Shown here in pieces: positions 56,558-64,000 of a stretch of 64,000 nt of DNA. The stretch lies in assembly GCF_006439335.1 (NCBI RefSeq), contig NZ_SAWY01000036.1, positions 186,356-250,355 on the forward strand, read 5' to 3'. The translations under genes and the position numbers were made by a program. Position 1 is the stretch's first letter. The number at the start of each line of letters is the position of its first letter. This stretch comes from Litorilituus lipolyticus. Its GTDB lineage: Bacteria; Pseudomonadota; Gammaproteobacteria; Enterobacterales; Alteromonadaceae. The notes beneath the pieces are model-generated. The model worked only from the letters and a program-made list of their open reading frames with translations. It did no database searches and was not told the DNA's origin.

Positions 56558-57265
56558 TTACTTTTTGAATTTAGTCGGTGATAGACCAAAATATTGTGAA
56601 AACTTTCGGCTAAAGGCTGAGGGTTCCTTATAACCTACTTTTTCACCAATAATTGGTAACGGATAATCTGTGTGCGTTAGTAAAGCTTGAGCTTTTTCCA
56701 TCCGAATTTTTGTTACGTACTTCATCACAGTCATACCTGTTTGTTGTTTAAATAGTTTCTTAAACTGGGTATCACTTAGAAAGGCTGACTCAGCTAAATG
56801 TTTAATTTGGAGCTGCTGTGCAATATTTTGCTCTATGAAGGATATTGCTGTACCAATACGATTATCTATTTTTGGTAATAAAGGTTGCACTGCAAGCAGT
56901 AAACTAAACATTTCAAACATAGCTTGTTCTAGTTGAGCATTAACTTGGTTTTCTAGTTGGCTTTCGATAAAAGTTAAGTAATTTCTAAGAGATGCGTTAA
57001 TTGCAAAAACAATACAGTGTGAAGATGAAATATTTAGGGGTAGGTTTTCCATATCTACAACTACAAATCTAGCTTCAGTATCAGCAGTGAACAAGTGCTC
57101 TTCATTGGCTTTAACAACAACACATTCACTCGGTGCAACTTTACCATTAAAATTACCAACACATATATTGATCACACCGCGTAAAGGTAAAACCAATTGA
57201 TTAAAGTCATGTGAGTGACGTGCTGGTTTTGTACTATAGGAACGAATGGATAATAGGTTTTTCAT
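56558..57265 (-). CDS. AraC family transcriptional regulator
   Basis: The 235-residue protein has an N-terminal cupin-like domain (MKNLLSIRSYSTKPARHSHDFNQLVLPLRG) and a C-terminal AraC double helix-turn-helix (LAESAFLSDTQFKKLFKQQTG, IGEKVGYKEPSAFSRKFSQYFG). It lies 101 bases upstream of the EamA transporter gene on the same strand. An AraC/EamA pair usually means that the transporter is controlled by the regulator. Confidence 0.9.
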   Translation of the reverse strand: MKNLLSIRSYSTKPARHSHDFNQLVLPLRGVINICVGNFNGKVAPSECVVVKANEEHLFTADTEARFVVVDMENLPLNISSSHCIVFAINASLRNYLTFIESQLENQVNAQLEQAMFEMFSLLLAVQPLLPKIDNRIGTAISFIEQNIAQQLQIKHLAESAFLSDTQFKKLFKQQTGMTVMKYVTKIRMEKAQALLTHTDYPLPIIGEKVGYKEPSAFSRKFSQYFGLSPTKFKK

Positions 57266-57407
57266 AATAATAGGAAATATATGGCCTTACTTGTAAGGAG
57301 TGTTTCACTTTTAATAGCATTTATTTTAGGTTACTGAATGTCAATGACAGCGCTATTAAAAACTTGTTCCTCATGAATGATATAAGCGGAACGAGAAGTA
57401 CACTAAA

Positions 57408-58097
57408 TTAAAAGAAGTTTTTCATTAGCACATCAAATACCAATCCTAAGATAGACATATATACCATATAGATTACAGAAGCTTTTACTATAGTTTTCAA
57501 CCAGCTATCTTGATATACGGTTTTGAAAGCCTTAAATATATACCAGACTAAATATAAGGTAAGGGGGAGTTGAAGTAATAGAAATATCTGATGTTCTTGC
57601 TCCAAAGCCTCTAAAGGTGCAATAAACATTAATATTATATATACAATGCTATGTAAGTGCATAGAGAACACTAAATTACCTATATAGAAACTCTGTCGAA
57701 AAAAAAGCTGAACAATAAGAGCAAAAATGGGAAACAGCAGAAACATCGCTTTTGAGTAATAACTAATCATCGAATCAGTTAATGGGCGCTCGGGAGCGTA
57801 AACTTGATATATACTAGAAAAAATAATAAAAAACAGGATGCTAATCGCGAGATATAAGCGTAATGGTGGTGTGTATTTTACTCGCTTACCTTGATTAAAC
57901 TCATGTGTAAGTTGCCCTGGTTTTTTTACCATGGTAATTAGAGTAAGCGATAGCCTGCCGTCAATATCTAACAACTCATGCAGGAATTCTTTGCTCACAG
58001 ATCCAAAAGGCCTATTTAAGCTTGTTGAATTTTGTCCACAGTGGATGCAATAGTGACCACCTTTAATTAGTTTTGAATGACAATTTTTACAATTCAT
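57408..58097 (-). CDS. DUF3667 family membrane protein
   Basis: The 229-residue protein starts with a zinc ribbon (Cys3, Cys6, Cys17, Cys20 in CKNCHSKL and CIHCGQNS). A conserved LLDIDGRLSLTLITMVKKPGQLTHEFNQGKRVKYTPPLRLYL stretch of DUF3667 follows, then five membrane helices. The function is unknown. Confidence 0.85.
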   Translation of the reverse strand: MNCKNCHSKLIKGGHYCIHCGQNSTSLNRPFGSVSKEFLHELLDIDGRLSLTLITMVKKPGQLTHEFNQGKRVKYTPPLRLYLAISILFFIIFSSIYQVYAPERPLTDSMISYYSKAMFLLFPIFALIVQLFFRQSFYIGNLVFSMHLHSIVYIILMFIAPLEALEQEHQIFLLLQLPLTLYLVWYIFKAFKTVYQDSWLKTIVKASVIYMVYMSILGLVFDVLMKNFF

Positions 58098-58539
58098 GTG
58101 CCTATCTTAAGTCTGAAATGTGATGCTTTGCAATACGTTATTTAGCTTGACTCACGTTATAAATTCGTCAGCTTTGGTACTTGTTTGGCTATTTATAATG
58201 CTTGAGTTAAGAGTACTGTAAGCTAAAAGCTGCCATTCAATTAGCCCGATTCGTGCGAAAAACGGACTGACTAGGATAGTTACTATAGTAGGTCGGCTAT
58301 TTCTCTATACGTATTAATGGCTAAAACTCTTTATTTGGACATCTACTTGGTGTTATCCCTAGTTGAGCTTATAAACATCGAACCAAATGAGGCTGAACAC
58401 TCTTTTAGTTGGCTTATCTTACCAATAGGCGCCTTAAAAATTAGTGACGATCTAAGTTGCAACAGAAATTTGAACAGAAGAGTAATATTGAGTGCTTAAG
58501 TAATCAAATACATAAATCACTCAATACTATCTGGGGTTA
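58098..58539. other. Gap without supported gene
   Basis: The 442-base stretch holds a 60-codon plus-strand frame (58317-58499, MAKTLYLDIYLVLSLVELIN), but it has no good ribosome-binding site and no known family. I see no other feature. Confidence 0.5.
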
Positions 58540-59520
58540 TTACCTCATTGTTAATGCAATTTTTCCTACAGCTTTACCTGAGTGATAGTAATCATGAGCT
58601 TTAGCAACTTCCCAAATAGAAAAATCACTCTTATCAATAAGGGGTTTAATAACGCCATTATCTACTAATTTTGCTATGTTAGTTAGTATCTGTCCATGAG
58701 ATGGGCGGTTAATGCCATGTACTAAAGGAAGCAGCATTAACACACCATGAAAACTCAAGCTTTTTAGGGCAACTTGTAAGGTATCTGTAACAGGTAGGGT
58801 AGTCGCTACATCACCATTAAAGCGAACCGCTTCAAAGCTAAGCTGAATATTATCACCTGCAATTGTGTCGAACACAGCGTCGAAGCCGATGCCACCCGTT
58901 AACTCTTGCACATAGTCGGCAACTGTTTGCTCTTCAATATTGATGATCTTGTCTGCGCCTATAGTGCTTGCTATTTCAATATTGCGAGGTGTTGCCGTGG
59001 CGAATACGCTTGCACCAAAGTGTTTGGCAAGCTGAATTGCAACATGACCAACTCCGCCTGTTGCACCATGAATAAGCACCTTGTTACCAGATTTTATTTT
59101 AACCTTGTCGTGCAGTGCTTCCCAGGCTGTAATGGATACGAGCGGCAAAGCAGCAGCTTCTTTCATTGATAATGTTTTGGGCTTTTTCGCCATTAAACTG
59201 GCATCAACTAACATGTACTCTGTAAGGGCGCCATTCATACCTGCAATACCGCCAGCACAGCCATATACTTCGTCGCCAACATTGAAATCACTCACTTCAT
59301 CGCCAACTTCGCTTACGATGCCTGCTACATCACCATGTAATATTTCTGGGAGGTTTTCAGACCAAGGTGTTTCAGTTGAACGAAGCATAGTATCAAGTGG
59401 ATTAACACTTGTTGCCTTTACTGCAATAACCATGTGACCTGCTTTAACAACTGGAGTTGTTACTTCTTCTTGATGAAAGACACTACTATCACCAAGCTCT
59501 TTAATTACCATCGCTTTCAT
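58540..59520 (-). CDS. Zinc-independent MDR family NAD(P)H:quinone oxidoreductase-like
   Basis: The 326-residue protein starts MKAMVIKELGDSSVFHQEEV, the MDR start, at the ATG with AGAGGAAG before it; the frame extends 21 codons upstream. An N-terminal GroES-like domain (VNPLDTMLR) and a Rossmann domain (ATGGVGHVAIQLAKHFGA) are clear. No zinc-ligand set is obvious, as in quinone oxidoreductases. It reduces quinones or activated alkenes with NADPH. It is divergent from the first LysR gene, which may control it. Confidence 0.9.
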   Translation of the reverse strand: MKAMVIKELGDSSVFHQEEVTTPVVKAGHMVIAVKATSVNPLDTMLRSTETPWSENLPEILHGDVAGIVSEVGDEVSDFNVGDEVYGCAGGIAGMNGALTEYMLVDASLMAKKPKTLSMKEAAALPLVSITAWEALHDKVKIKSGNKVLIHGATGGVGHVAIQLAKHFGASVFATATPRNIEIASTIGADKIINIEEQTVADYVQELTGGIGFDAVFDTIAGDNIQLSFEAVRFNGDVATTLPVTDTLQVALKSLSFHGVLMLLPLVHGINRPSHGQILTNIAKLVDNGVIKPLIDKSDFSIWEVAKAHDYYHSGKAVGKIALTMR

Positions 59521-59658
59521 TTTACTTCCTCTTAACTTTACGAGAGCACAGTTTAATGATTGCCACTTGAGCAATCCATGCATTAACAGGCAATTTACTT
59601 TTGCTCTTTAAGCAAAAGTAAATTATGGTTAATTGATCGTAGATAATAAGAGAACAAA

Positions 59659-60558
59659 ATGAGCACTATTAATCGGTTAACCTATTTTAATTGTGTTGTA
59701 GAAAAGGGGAGTATTTCAGAAGCAAGCAAACACTTGGATGTACAGCCTTCTTCGATTTCTAGGCAACTAGTTGCGCTAGAGGAAGAGCTAGGCGTTCGAT
59801 TGCTCAATAGAACGACAAGAAATGTAGGCTTAACGGAGGCTGGTCATAAGTATTATGAGTATTCACAAAGAGTTGTTGCGGAGCTTGAAGAAGCAAAGCG
59901 AGCCATAAATGAACTGCAAGGTAACCCGACAGGTACCTTAAGGCTCAGTATGACAGTAGGGTTTGGTGAATGTGTGATACTCCCACTTATTCCATTATTT
60001 AGAGAGCAATATCCAAATATTGATGTTGAGCTTGAACTCACGGAACGAGTTGTCGATTTGATAGATGAAAACATTGATATTGCCATTAGGAGTGGGCGAC
60101 TATCTGATTCTACATTGATTTCTAAGCACTTAATGCCTAATAACTTTGTCGTTTGTGCAAGCCCTAGTTATTTAGCAAAGTATGGTGAACCATTAACCCC
60201 AAATGAGTTGGACAGGCATAGTTGCATCAAGTACAGCTATAGAGGTTGGCGAGAGTGGTTTATCATAAATGAGACGCCCTCGAAGCTATCAATTGGTAAG
60301 GGGCTATCAATCAATTCTGTAAACGGGCAAAAGCAACTATTATTGAGTCATGCCGGACTTGCTCTTATTCCATTATGGGCGGTTAAAGAAGAGCTGAATG
60401 ATGGCACCTTAGTTCAGGTACTCCCTCAATACGTATTAAGCCCTTATGAAACATTAAGTTCAACATATGCCATCTATTTGAAACGTGAATTAACAGCGCC
60501 TAAAACGAGAGTTTTTTTAGACTTCATAGCTTCTCATTTTCAAAATTCAAACGGCTAG
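59659..60558 (+). CDS. LysR family transcriptional regulator A
   Basis: The 299-residue protein has the LysR winged helix (INRLTYFNCVVEKGSISEAS, LDVQPSSISRQLVALEEELG) and a co-inducer domain. It lies 138 bases from, and divergent to, the MDR gene. It is a close paralogue of regulator B, about 60 percent identical by eye and without gaps. No inducer can be named. Confidence 0.93.
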   Translation: MSTINRLTYFNCVVEKGSISEASKHLDVQPSSISRQLVALEEELGVRLLNRTTRNVGLTEAGHKYYEYSQRVVAELEEAKRAINELQGNPTGTLRLSMTVGFGECVILPLIPLFREQYPNIDVELELTERVVDLIDENIDIAIRSGRLSDSTLISKHLMPNNFVVCASPSYLAKYGEPLTPNELDRHSCIKYSYRGWREWFIINETPSKLSIGKGLSINSVNGQKQLLLSHAGLALIPLWAVKEELNDGTLVQVLPQYVLSPYETLSSTYAIYLKRELTAPKTRVFLDFIASHFQNSNG

Positions 60559-60665
60559 CTGTGTCGATAAAACTTGGCATCACTTGAACTGAAATGCAGT
60601 GTTAATTTGTTTGCGCTTGCCAGCTAAATTCTCAACCTATTAAAGGCTGCTACGATTAAAAACAT

Positions 60666-61559
60666 CTAATTAAAATCAATATTCTTTTTGATAAAGTCTA
60701 AAAAGACCCTTACTTTTGGCGCGACCAGCTCTCTGTTTAAGTATATAGCGTAAGTAGAGCTTAGGCTTTCGTAGGGGCTAATAACATGTTGATTAAGTAG
60801 TTTTACTAGACTGCCATTGGCAAGCTCTTCTTTAACCGCCCAAATAGGTAGTAAAGCGAGCCCAGCATGATGGAGGGCCAATTGTTTTTGACCATTTATC
60901 GAACGGATGGTTAGTTCACTTTTTATATTCAGTTTGTTTGGCTTCTCCTTCATTAGATACCAATCACGCCAACCAGCATATTCGTAGCTAATACAATTAA
61001 AATTATTTAAATCGTGCAGTGATTTTGGCATGCCGTTTTCCCTCAAGAATTGAGGGCTAGCACATAAGGTAAAGTTGTTGTCCGTTAATTTAAGCGCAAT
61101 TAAGTTAGAGTCTCGTAATTGACCTGTTCGAATTGCAATATCAACATTCTCTTCGACTAGATCAACAACACGGCCTGTCATTTCCAGCTCTAACTTAATT
61201 TCGGGGTATTGCTTAGAAAATGCAGGGATAAGCGGCAAAATACAGAACTCACCAAAGCCAACAGTCATGCTGATTTTTAAGATTCCTTTAGGCTTTTGTT
61301 GGAGGTCATTTACTATACGTGCAGCTTCATCAAACTCAGCGGTTATTCGCCTTGAATATTGATAGTACGTTTTTCCTGCTTCCGTTAGCCCCAATTTTCG
61401 GCTTGTTCTGTTGATCAAGCGTACGCCTAACTCTTTTTCCAAAGCAGTTAACTGTCTTGATACTGATGACGGCTGAACATCAAGTAAACGGCTTGTCTGT
61501 GAAATGCTTCCTGTTTCAACAACTCGATTGAAATAATGAAGTCTAGTTAAAGTAGCCAT
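60666..61559 (-). CDS. LysR family transcriptional regulator B
   Basis: The 297-residue protein starts MATLTRLHYFNRVVETGSIS, matching the start of regulator A, with an AAGG element eight bases before the ATG; the frame is open 56 codons upstream. The winged helix and co-inducer domain are those of regulator A with changes. It faces regulator A across 107 bases. The two likely arose by duplication, and the orientation suggests an inverted copy or later rearrangement. Confidence 0.9.
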   Translation of the reverse strand: MATLTRLHYFNRVVETGSISQTSRLLDVQPSSVSRQLTALEKELGVRLINRTSRKLGLTEAGKTYYQYSRRITAEFDEAARIVNDLQQKPKGILKISMTVGFGEFCILPLIPAFSKQYPEIKLELEMTGRVVDLVEENVDIAIRTGQLRDSNLIALKLTDNNFTLCASPQFLRENGMPKSLHDLNNFNCISYEYAGWRDWYLMKEKPNKLNIKSELTIRSINGQKQLALHHAGLALLPIWAVKEELANGSLVKLLNQHVISPYESLSSTYAIYLNRELVAPKVRVFLDFIKKNIDFN

Positions 61560-61702
61560 AGATAGTGCCTTACTCATTTGAACTAGAGCAAACTTTAGTT
61601 TATCTTTGCGATAAAGGCAAAGTAGGTTTGCTATGGCGTATGTTGATAGCTTATTTCGCAACAAGATATAATGCTCATCAATAAGAGTTGTAGGTGAAAT
61701 AT

Positions 61703-61975
61703 ATGAGTAGAAAGCCTGACTGTACAAGCGCTATGCGAAACCTTATAAAAGAGGTTCGCGATGATTTTCCGTTCAACGTACCTGATGCAAATATATGCGG
61801 CATATCATGTGTTGGTTGCCCTAAAAAGCTACTCGAAATTGTCGATACTGAGCTTTGCGAATGGGAAGTAAAGCTTGACGAAAACATTACACCAAAACTT
61901 GGTGAAATATCTCGACTTGGTAAATTGTGCAAAAATGTCAGGCGAGGATTGAAGCGTAATGGGTTGGTAAGGTAA
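61703..61975 (+). CDS. Conserved small cysteine protein, unknown
   Basis: The 90-residue protein starts MSRKPDCTSAMRNLIKEVRD with an AGGTGA ribosome-binding site five bases before the ATG. Cysteines lie at 7, 32, 36 and 39 (in ICGISCVGCPKKLLE) and further at 52 and 76, enough for a metal or Fe-S site. The end is very basic (KLCKNVRRGLKRNG). I recall similar small proteins in other gammaproteobacteria, but no known function. It is divergent from LysR regulator B. Confidence 0.75.
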   Translation: MSRKPDCTSAMRNLIKEVRDDFPFNVPDANICGISCVGCPKKLLEIVDTELCEWEVKLDENITPKLGEISRLGKLCKNVRRGLKRNGLVR

Positions 61976-62204
61976 AGAGAGCTACCAATGACATATATTT
62001 TTGAGTTACTTCATTTTTAAGCGACAGATTCTAGCACTTTAGCGAACTTCGGCTTTGAGCTGTGAGTTCACATACAATCAGTTTATTTATCTTATTATCT
62101 GATTTATTATGAATTTTATTTTTAAAAAGCAAAATCTTGTTTACTTAAATTTCTACCTTGCAAGATCTCGCTAATAAGTTGTTATAAAGACAAAGGACGG
62201 TTCA

Positions 62205-62639
62205 ATGAAAATTCTAAGCATATTAGCTCTATTTATTACATTTCAAGTGTCTGCATATAGCCAAGATGGGGTTGTTGTGCATATTCTTCCTGATAAATTA
62301 GTTCTATCTAAAAGTTGTGTAGCAAGAGCAGACGTGCAGTCTAAAGAGTTTTCTATTATCTATGCTTGCAAAGACTCACAAAATGTAATGTATTTTTATA
62401 ATTTTCGATTGAACAATGTTGATTTGGTTGCTGATTTTAAGCAAAACTCTACTGATGTTGTGGTCAATGAAAGCCAATTTAAGTCTTATACTCTTTATGA
62501 GCTAACAGCTAAAAACTCAGACAATAAGCCAATAAAATTTGTTTCTTATTGCACGAAAGACTTATGTCTCGATTTGGTTAGTGATGATGAATTTGAAAAA
62601 TCAATCCAAGACTCTATAACATCTCAACTCCGAGGTTAG
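62205..62639 (+). CDS. Exported hypothetical protein
   Basis: The 144-residue protein has a signal peptide (MKILSILALFITFQVSAYSQ), and a beta-rich middle with paired cysteines (SCVARADVQ, YACKDSQ, SYCTKDLCLDL). I do not recognise it. A GGACGG element precedes the ATG. It is convergent with the AraC-type gene at 62755. Confidence 0.65.
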   Translation: MKILSILALFITFQVSAYSQDGVVVHILPDKLVLSKSCVARADVQSKEFSIIYACKDSQNVMYFYNFRLNNVDLVADFKQNSTDVVVNESQFKSYTLYELTAKNSDNKPIKFVSYCTKDLCLDLVSDDEFEKSIQDSITSQLRG

Positions 62640-62754
62640 TATTTATAATAAGGTAATCAAGTTGACGATACTATTATCCGCTCTTGGTACTAAGCCGTCC
62701 TTTGAGGCGATTTTTTGTTGTTGATGTATCTCGGTAGTTGTGTTTTTGCGACTA

Positions 62755-63945
62755 TTAGTCTTCGAACGTTTTTGTTTGAGCATGATGTGACTTGCGAAAC
62801 TCACTAGGTGTTTTACCTGTTTCCTTTTTGAATACTTTATAAAAGGACGATCTCGCGTTAAATCCCACTTCAAGAGCAATGTGCAGTACCGTTTCTTTAT
62901 TAGCGATTATTTTGGGTTTAGCTGTTTTTATTCGCCATTTATTTACAAAATCGAAAAAGTTTGTCTCCATTGTTTCGTTTAATGTTTGGGAAATATAATT
63001 GGGGGGAATTGCAACATGCTGAGCAAGTTTATGTAAAGACAAGCTTGGGTCTAAATGCAAATTTTCGAGCTCCATTGCAGCGTTAATTTTGTCTGCAATA
63101 CGTAACGCTTGCTCTTTACTAAGAGCACTGCGCTGATACTTTTTGTTTTTTTCTGAATCTAAGATTTCAGGTGGAGATATTTCAGGCTTATCATCTGTAT
63201 ATCGTCCTTCGAAGCCAGGCTTTTGTCGTAGACCCCAATAAGCCATGGTCCACACCAAAATTAACAATAGTGTTGTTCCTGCTCTGTAGCCAAACAGTGA
63301 GTTGTCTTGTACTAATGTTGACATTAAGCTGGCAAAGAAAAGGAGCCAAGAGCCTGCGATTATGGTAAGTACCCATCCTAACCAGCCTAGTTCACGCTGT
63401 TCATTACTTGCAAATAGGTTCTTAAGTTGCTTTCTGTATTTAGATAAGCGGATAATTATACGGATAACATAGTAACCAGACTGTACGGCCCAAAGTAGCA
63501 TTGTTAGAAATATGCATACAACCACGACAAGTGGAAATCCGGCATCAATATTCGCACCATCATTAAAGATACTCTGGTGCACTTCCTTCGGCAAACCCAT
63601 GATTAACCCGCTAACAATTAGCCCCAAGATAAAAGGAATGAATTGAACAGCGTGTTTAGGTTGCATGTGCCAATATCTGGCTGATGTTAGTCCTTCGACG
63701 TATAGCCATAATGCAGGCCCAAGCAGGAGACAAGCTGGAAATATTGCCGCGATATAAAGGGTACTCCATGCTGGCATTAATAAAAATACAGCAGGCCCAG
63801 ATGCGATGATACCATTGGCGAAAAAGAAAACAGCCAGAGGGAAATAAGTGTGGGTATTAAATGCGCGCGATAGAAGCTGAGGAAGACAAAAGCCAATTTG
63901 CCCAAGTGTTATCATGGAAATTGCAAGTACTACAAGATCTTCCAA
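62755..63945 (-). CDS. AraC family regulator with seven membrane helices
   Basis: The 396-residue protein has about seven N-terminal membrane helices (1-245) and a C-terminal AraC double helix-turn-helix (LHKLAQHVAIPPNYISQTLNETMETNF, IALEVGFNARSSFYKVFKKETG). Membrane AraC proteins of this type are common in Alteromonadales and Flavobacteria; they probably respond to a signal in the envelope. The start is at 63945; the gene is complete in the window. Confidence 0.88.
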   Translation of the reverse strand: MEDLVVLAISMITLGQIGFCLPQLLSRAFNTHTYFPLAVFFFANGIIASGPAVFLLMPAWSTLYIAAIFPACLLLGPALWLYVEGLTSARYWHMQPKHAVQFIPFILGLIVSGLIMGLPKEVHQSIFNDGANIDAGFPLVVVVCIFLTMLLWAVQSGYYVIRIIIRLSKYRKQLKNLFASNEQRELGWLGWVLTIIAGSWLLFFASLMSTLVQDNSLFGYRAGTTLLLILVWTMAYWGLRQKPGFEGRYTDDKPEISPPEILDSEKNKKYQRSALSKEQALRIADKINAAMELENLHLDPSLSLHKLAQHVAIPPNYISQTLNETMETNFFDFVNKWRIKTAKPKIIANKETVLHIALEVGFNARSSFYKVFKKETGKTPSEFRKSHHAQTKTFED

Positions 63946-64000
63946 AATTGCTTTTCCTCAATTCTTTATTCGTGTGATAAGGCAAGATAATTGTACTGTT

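Noticed and set aside
58317-58499. 60-codon plus-strand frame MAKTLYLDIYLVLSLVELIN...
   Set aside because: No good ribosome-binding site, no family and an odd composition. It is probably chance in an AT-rich gap.
62643-62879. 78-codon minus-strand frame at the end of the seven-helix AraC gene
   Set aside because: Most of it overlaps the end of the AraC-type gene in another frame, with high Lys/Arg content typical of a shadow.

Overview
The window looks like a chromosomal stretch from a low-GC marine gammaproteobacterium of the Alteromonadales, most like Colwellia/Thalassotalea (Colwelliaceae). This is inferred from gene content (bioH-comF-nfuA neighbourhood, aa3 oxidase operon next to lexA, thiC-thiO-thiS-thiG-thiDE, LetA/LetB transport genes, cytochrome c4 next to engB) and AT-rich codon use. 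No tRNA, rRNA, CRISPR array or intact insertion sequence was found.

Layout. 0-10 kb: the start of coaD (cut by the window edge), a TetR regulator, a SprA-like putative metalloprotease with a small flagellar-like protein, bioH, comF, a large secreted M14 carboxypeptidase, nfuA, three small membrane proteins and a MATE exporter. 10-20 kb: a polysaccharide deacetylase, then a nine-gene minus-strand operon for an aa3-type cytochrome c oxidase and its assembly factors (coxB, coxA, ctaG, coxC, surf1, an unknown, ctaA, ctaB, sco1). Its upstream region carries FNR-like and CRP-like sites. 20-30 kb: lexA with two SOS boxes, a CHMI-family isomerase, a membrane protein followed by a frameshifted sigZ-like sigma factor, a 37-codon small ORF, a LytS/LytTR two-component pair with a secreted hydrolase, and the peroxide-defence set oxyR / ahpC-ahpF. 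30-36 kb: assorted single genes (VOC protein, tandem solute-binding protein, DUF3754, SRAP, PEP-CTERM protein, YhhN, HutD) and a MITE-like inverted repeat.

36-43 kb: a thiamin operon led by a TPP riboswitch (thiC, thiO, thiS, thiG, a thiD-thiE fusion), followed by a lipoate-ligase-like gene. 43-52 kb: a periplasmic peroxiredoxin, a CWC cysteine-rich protein, a membrane-anchored XRE protein, a LetAB-type lipid transport operon with an eight-MCE-domain LetB and a LetA split into two genes, a three-haem cytochrome c4-like protein, and engB. 52-64 kb is accessory: an esterase divergent from a membrane winged-helix/propeller regulator, bracketed by a diverged direct repeat; an AraC/EamA pair; DUF3667; a quinone-oxidoreductase-like gene; two paralogous LysR regulators pointing at each other; a small cysteine-rich protein; a secreted unknown; and a seven-helix AraC regulator.

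The items most worth checking are the repeat-bracketed esterase/regulator module, the expanded LetB with split LetA, the triheme cytochrome, the single-base frameshift in sigZ, the 37-codon ORF with a strong ribosome-binding site, and the 197-bp MITE-like element. No wholly new multi-gene system is certain from sequence alone.
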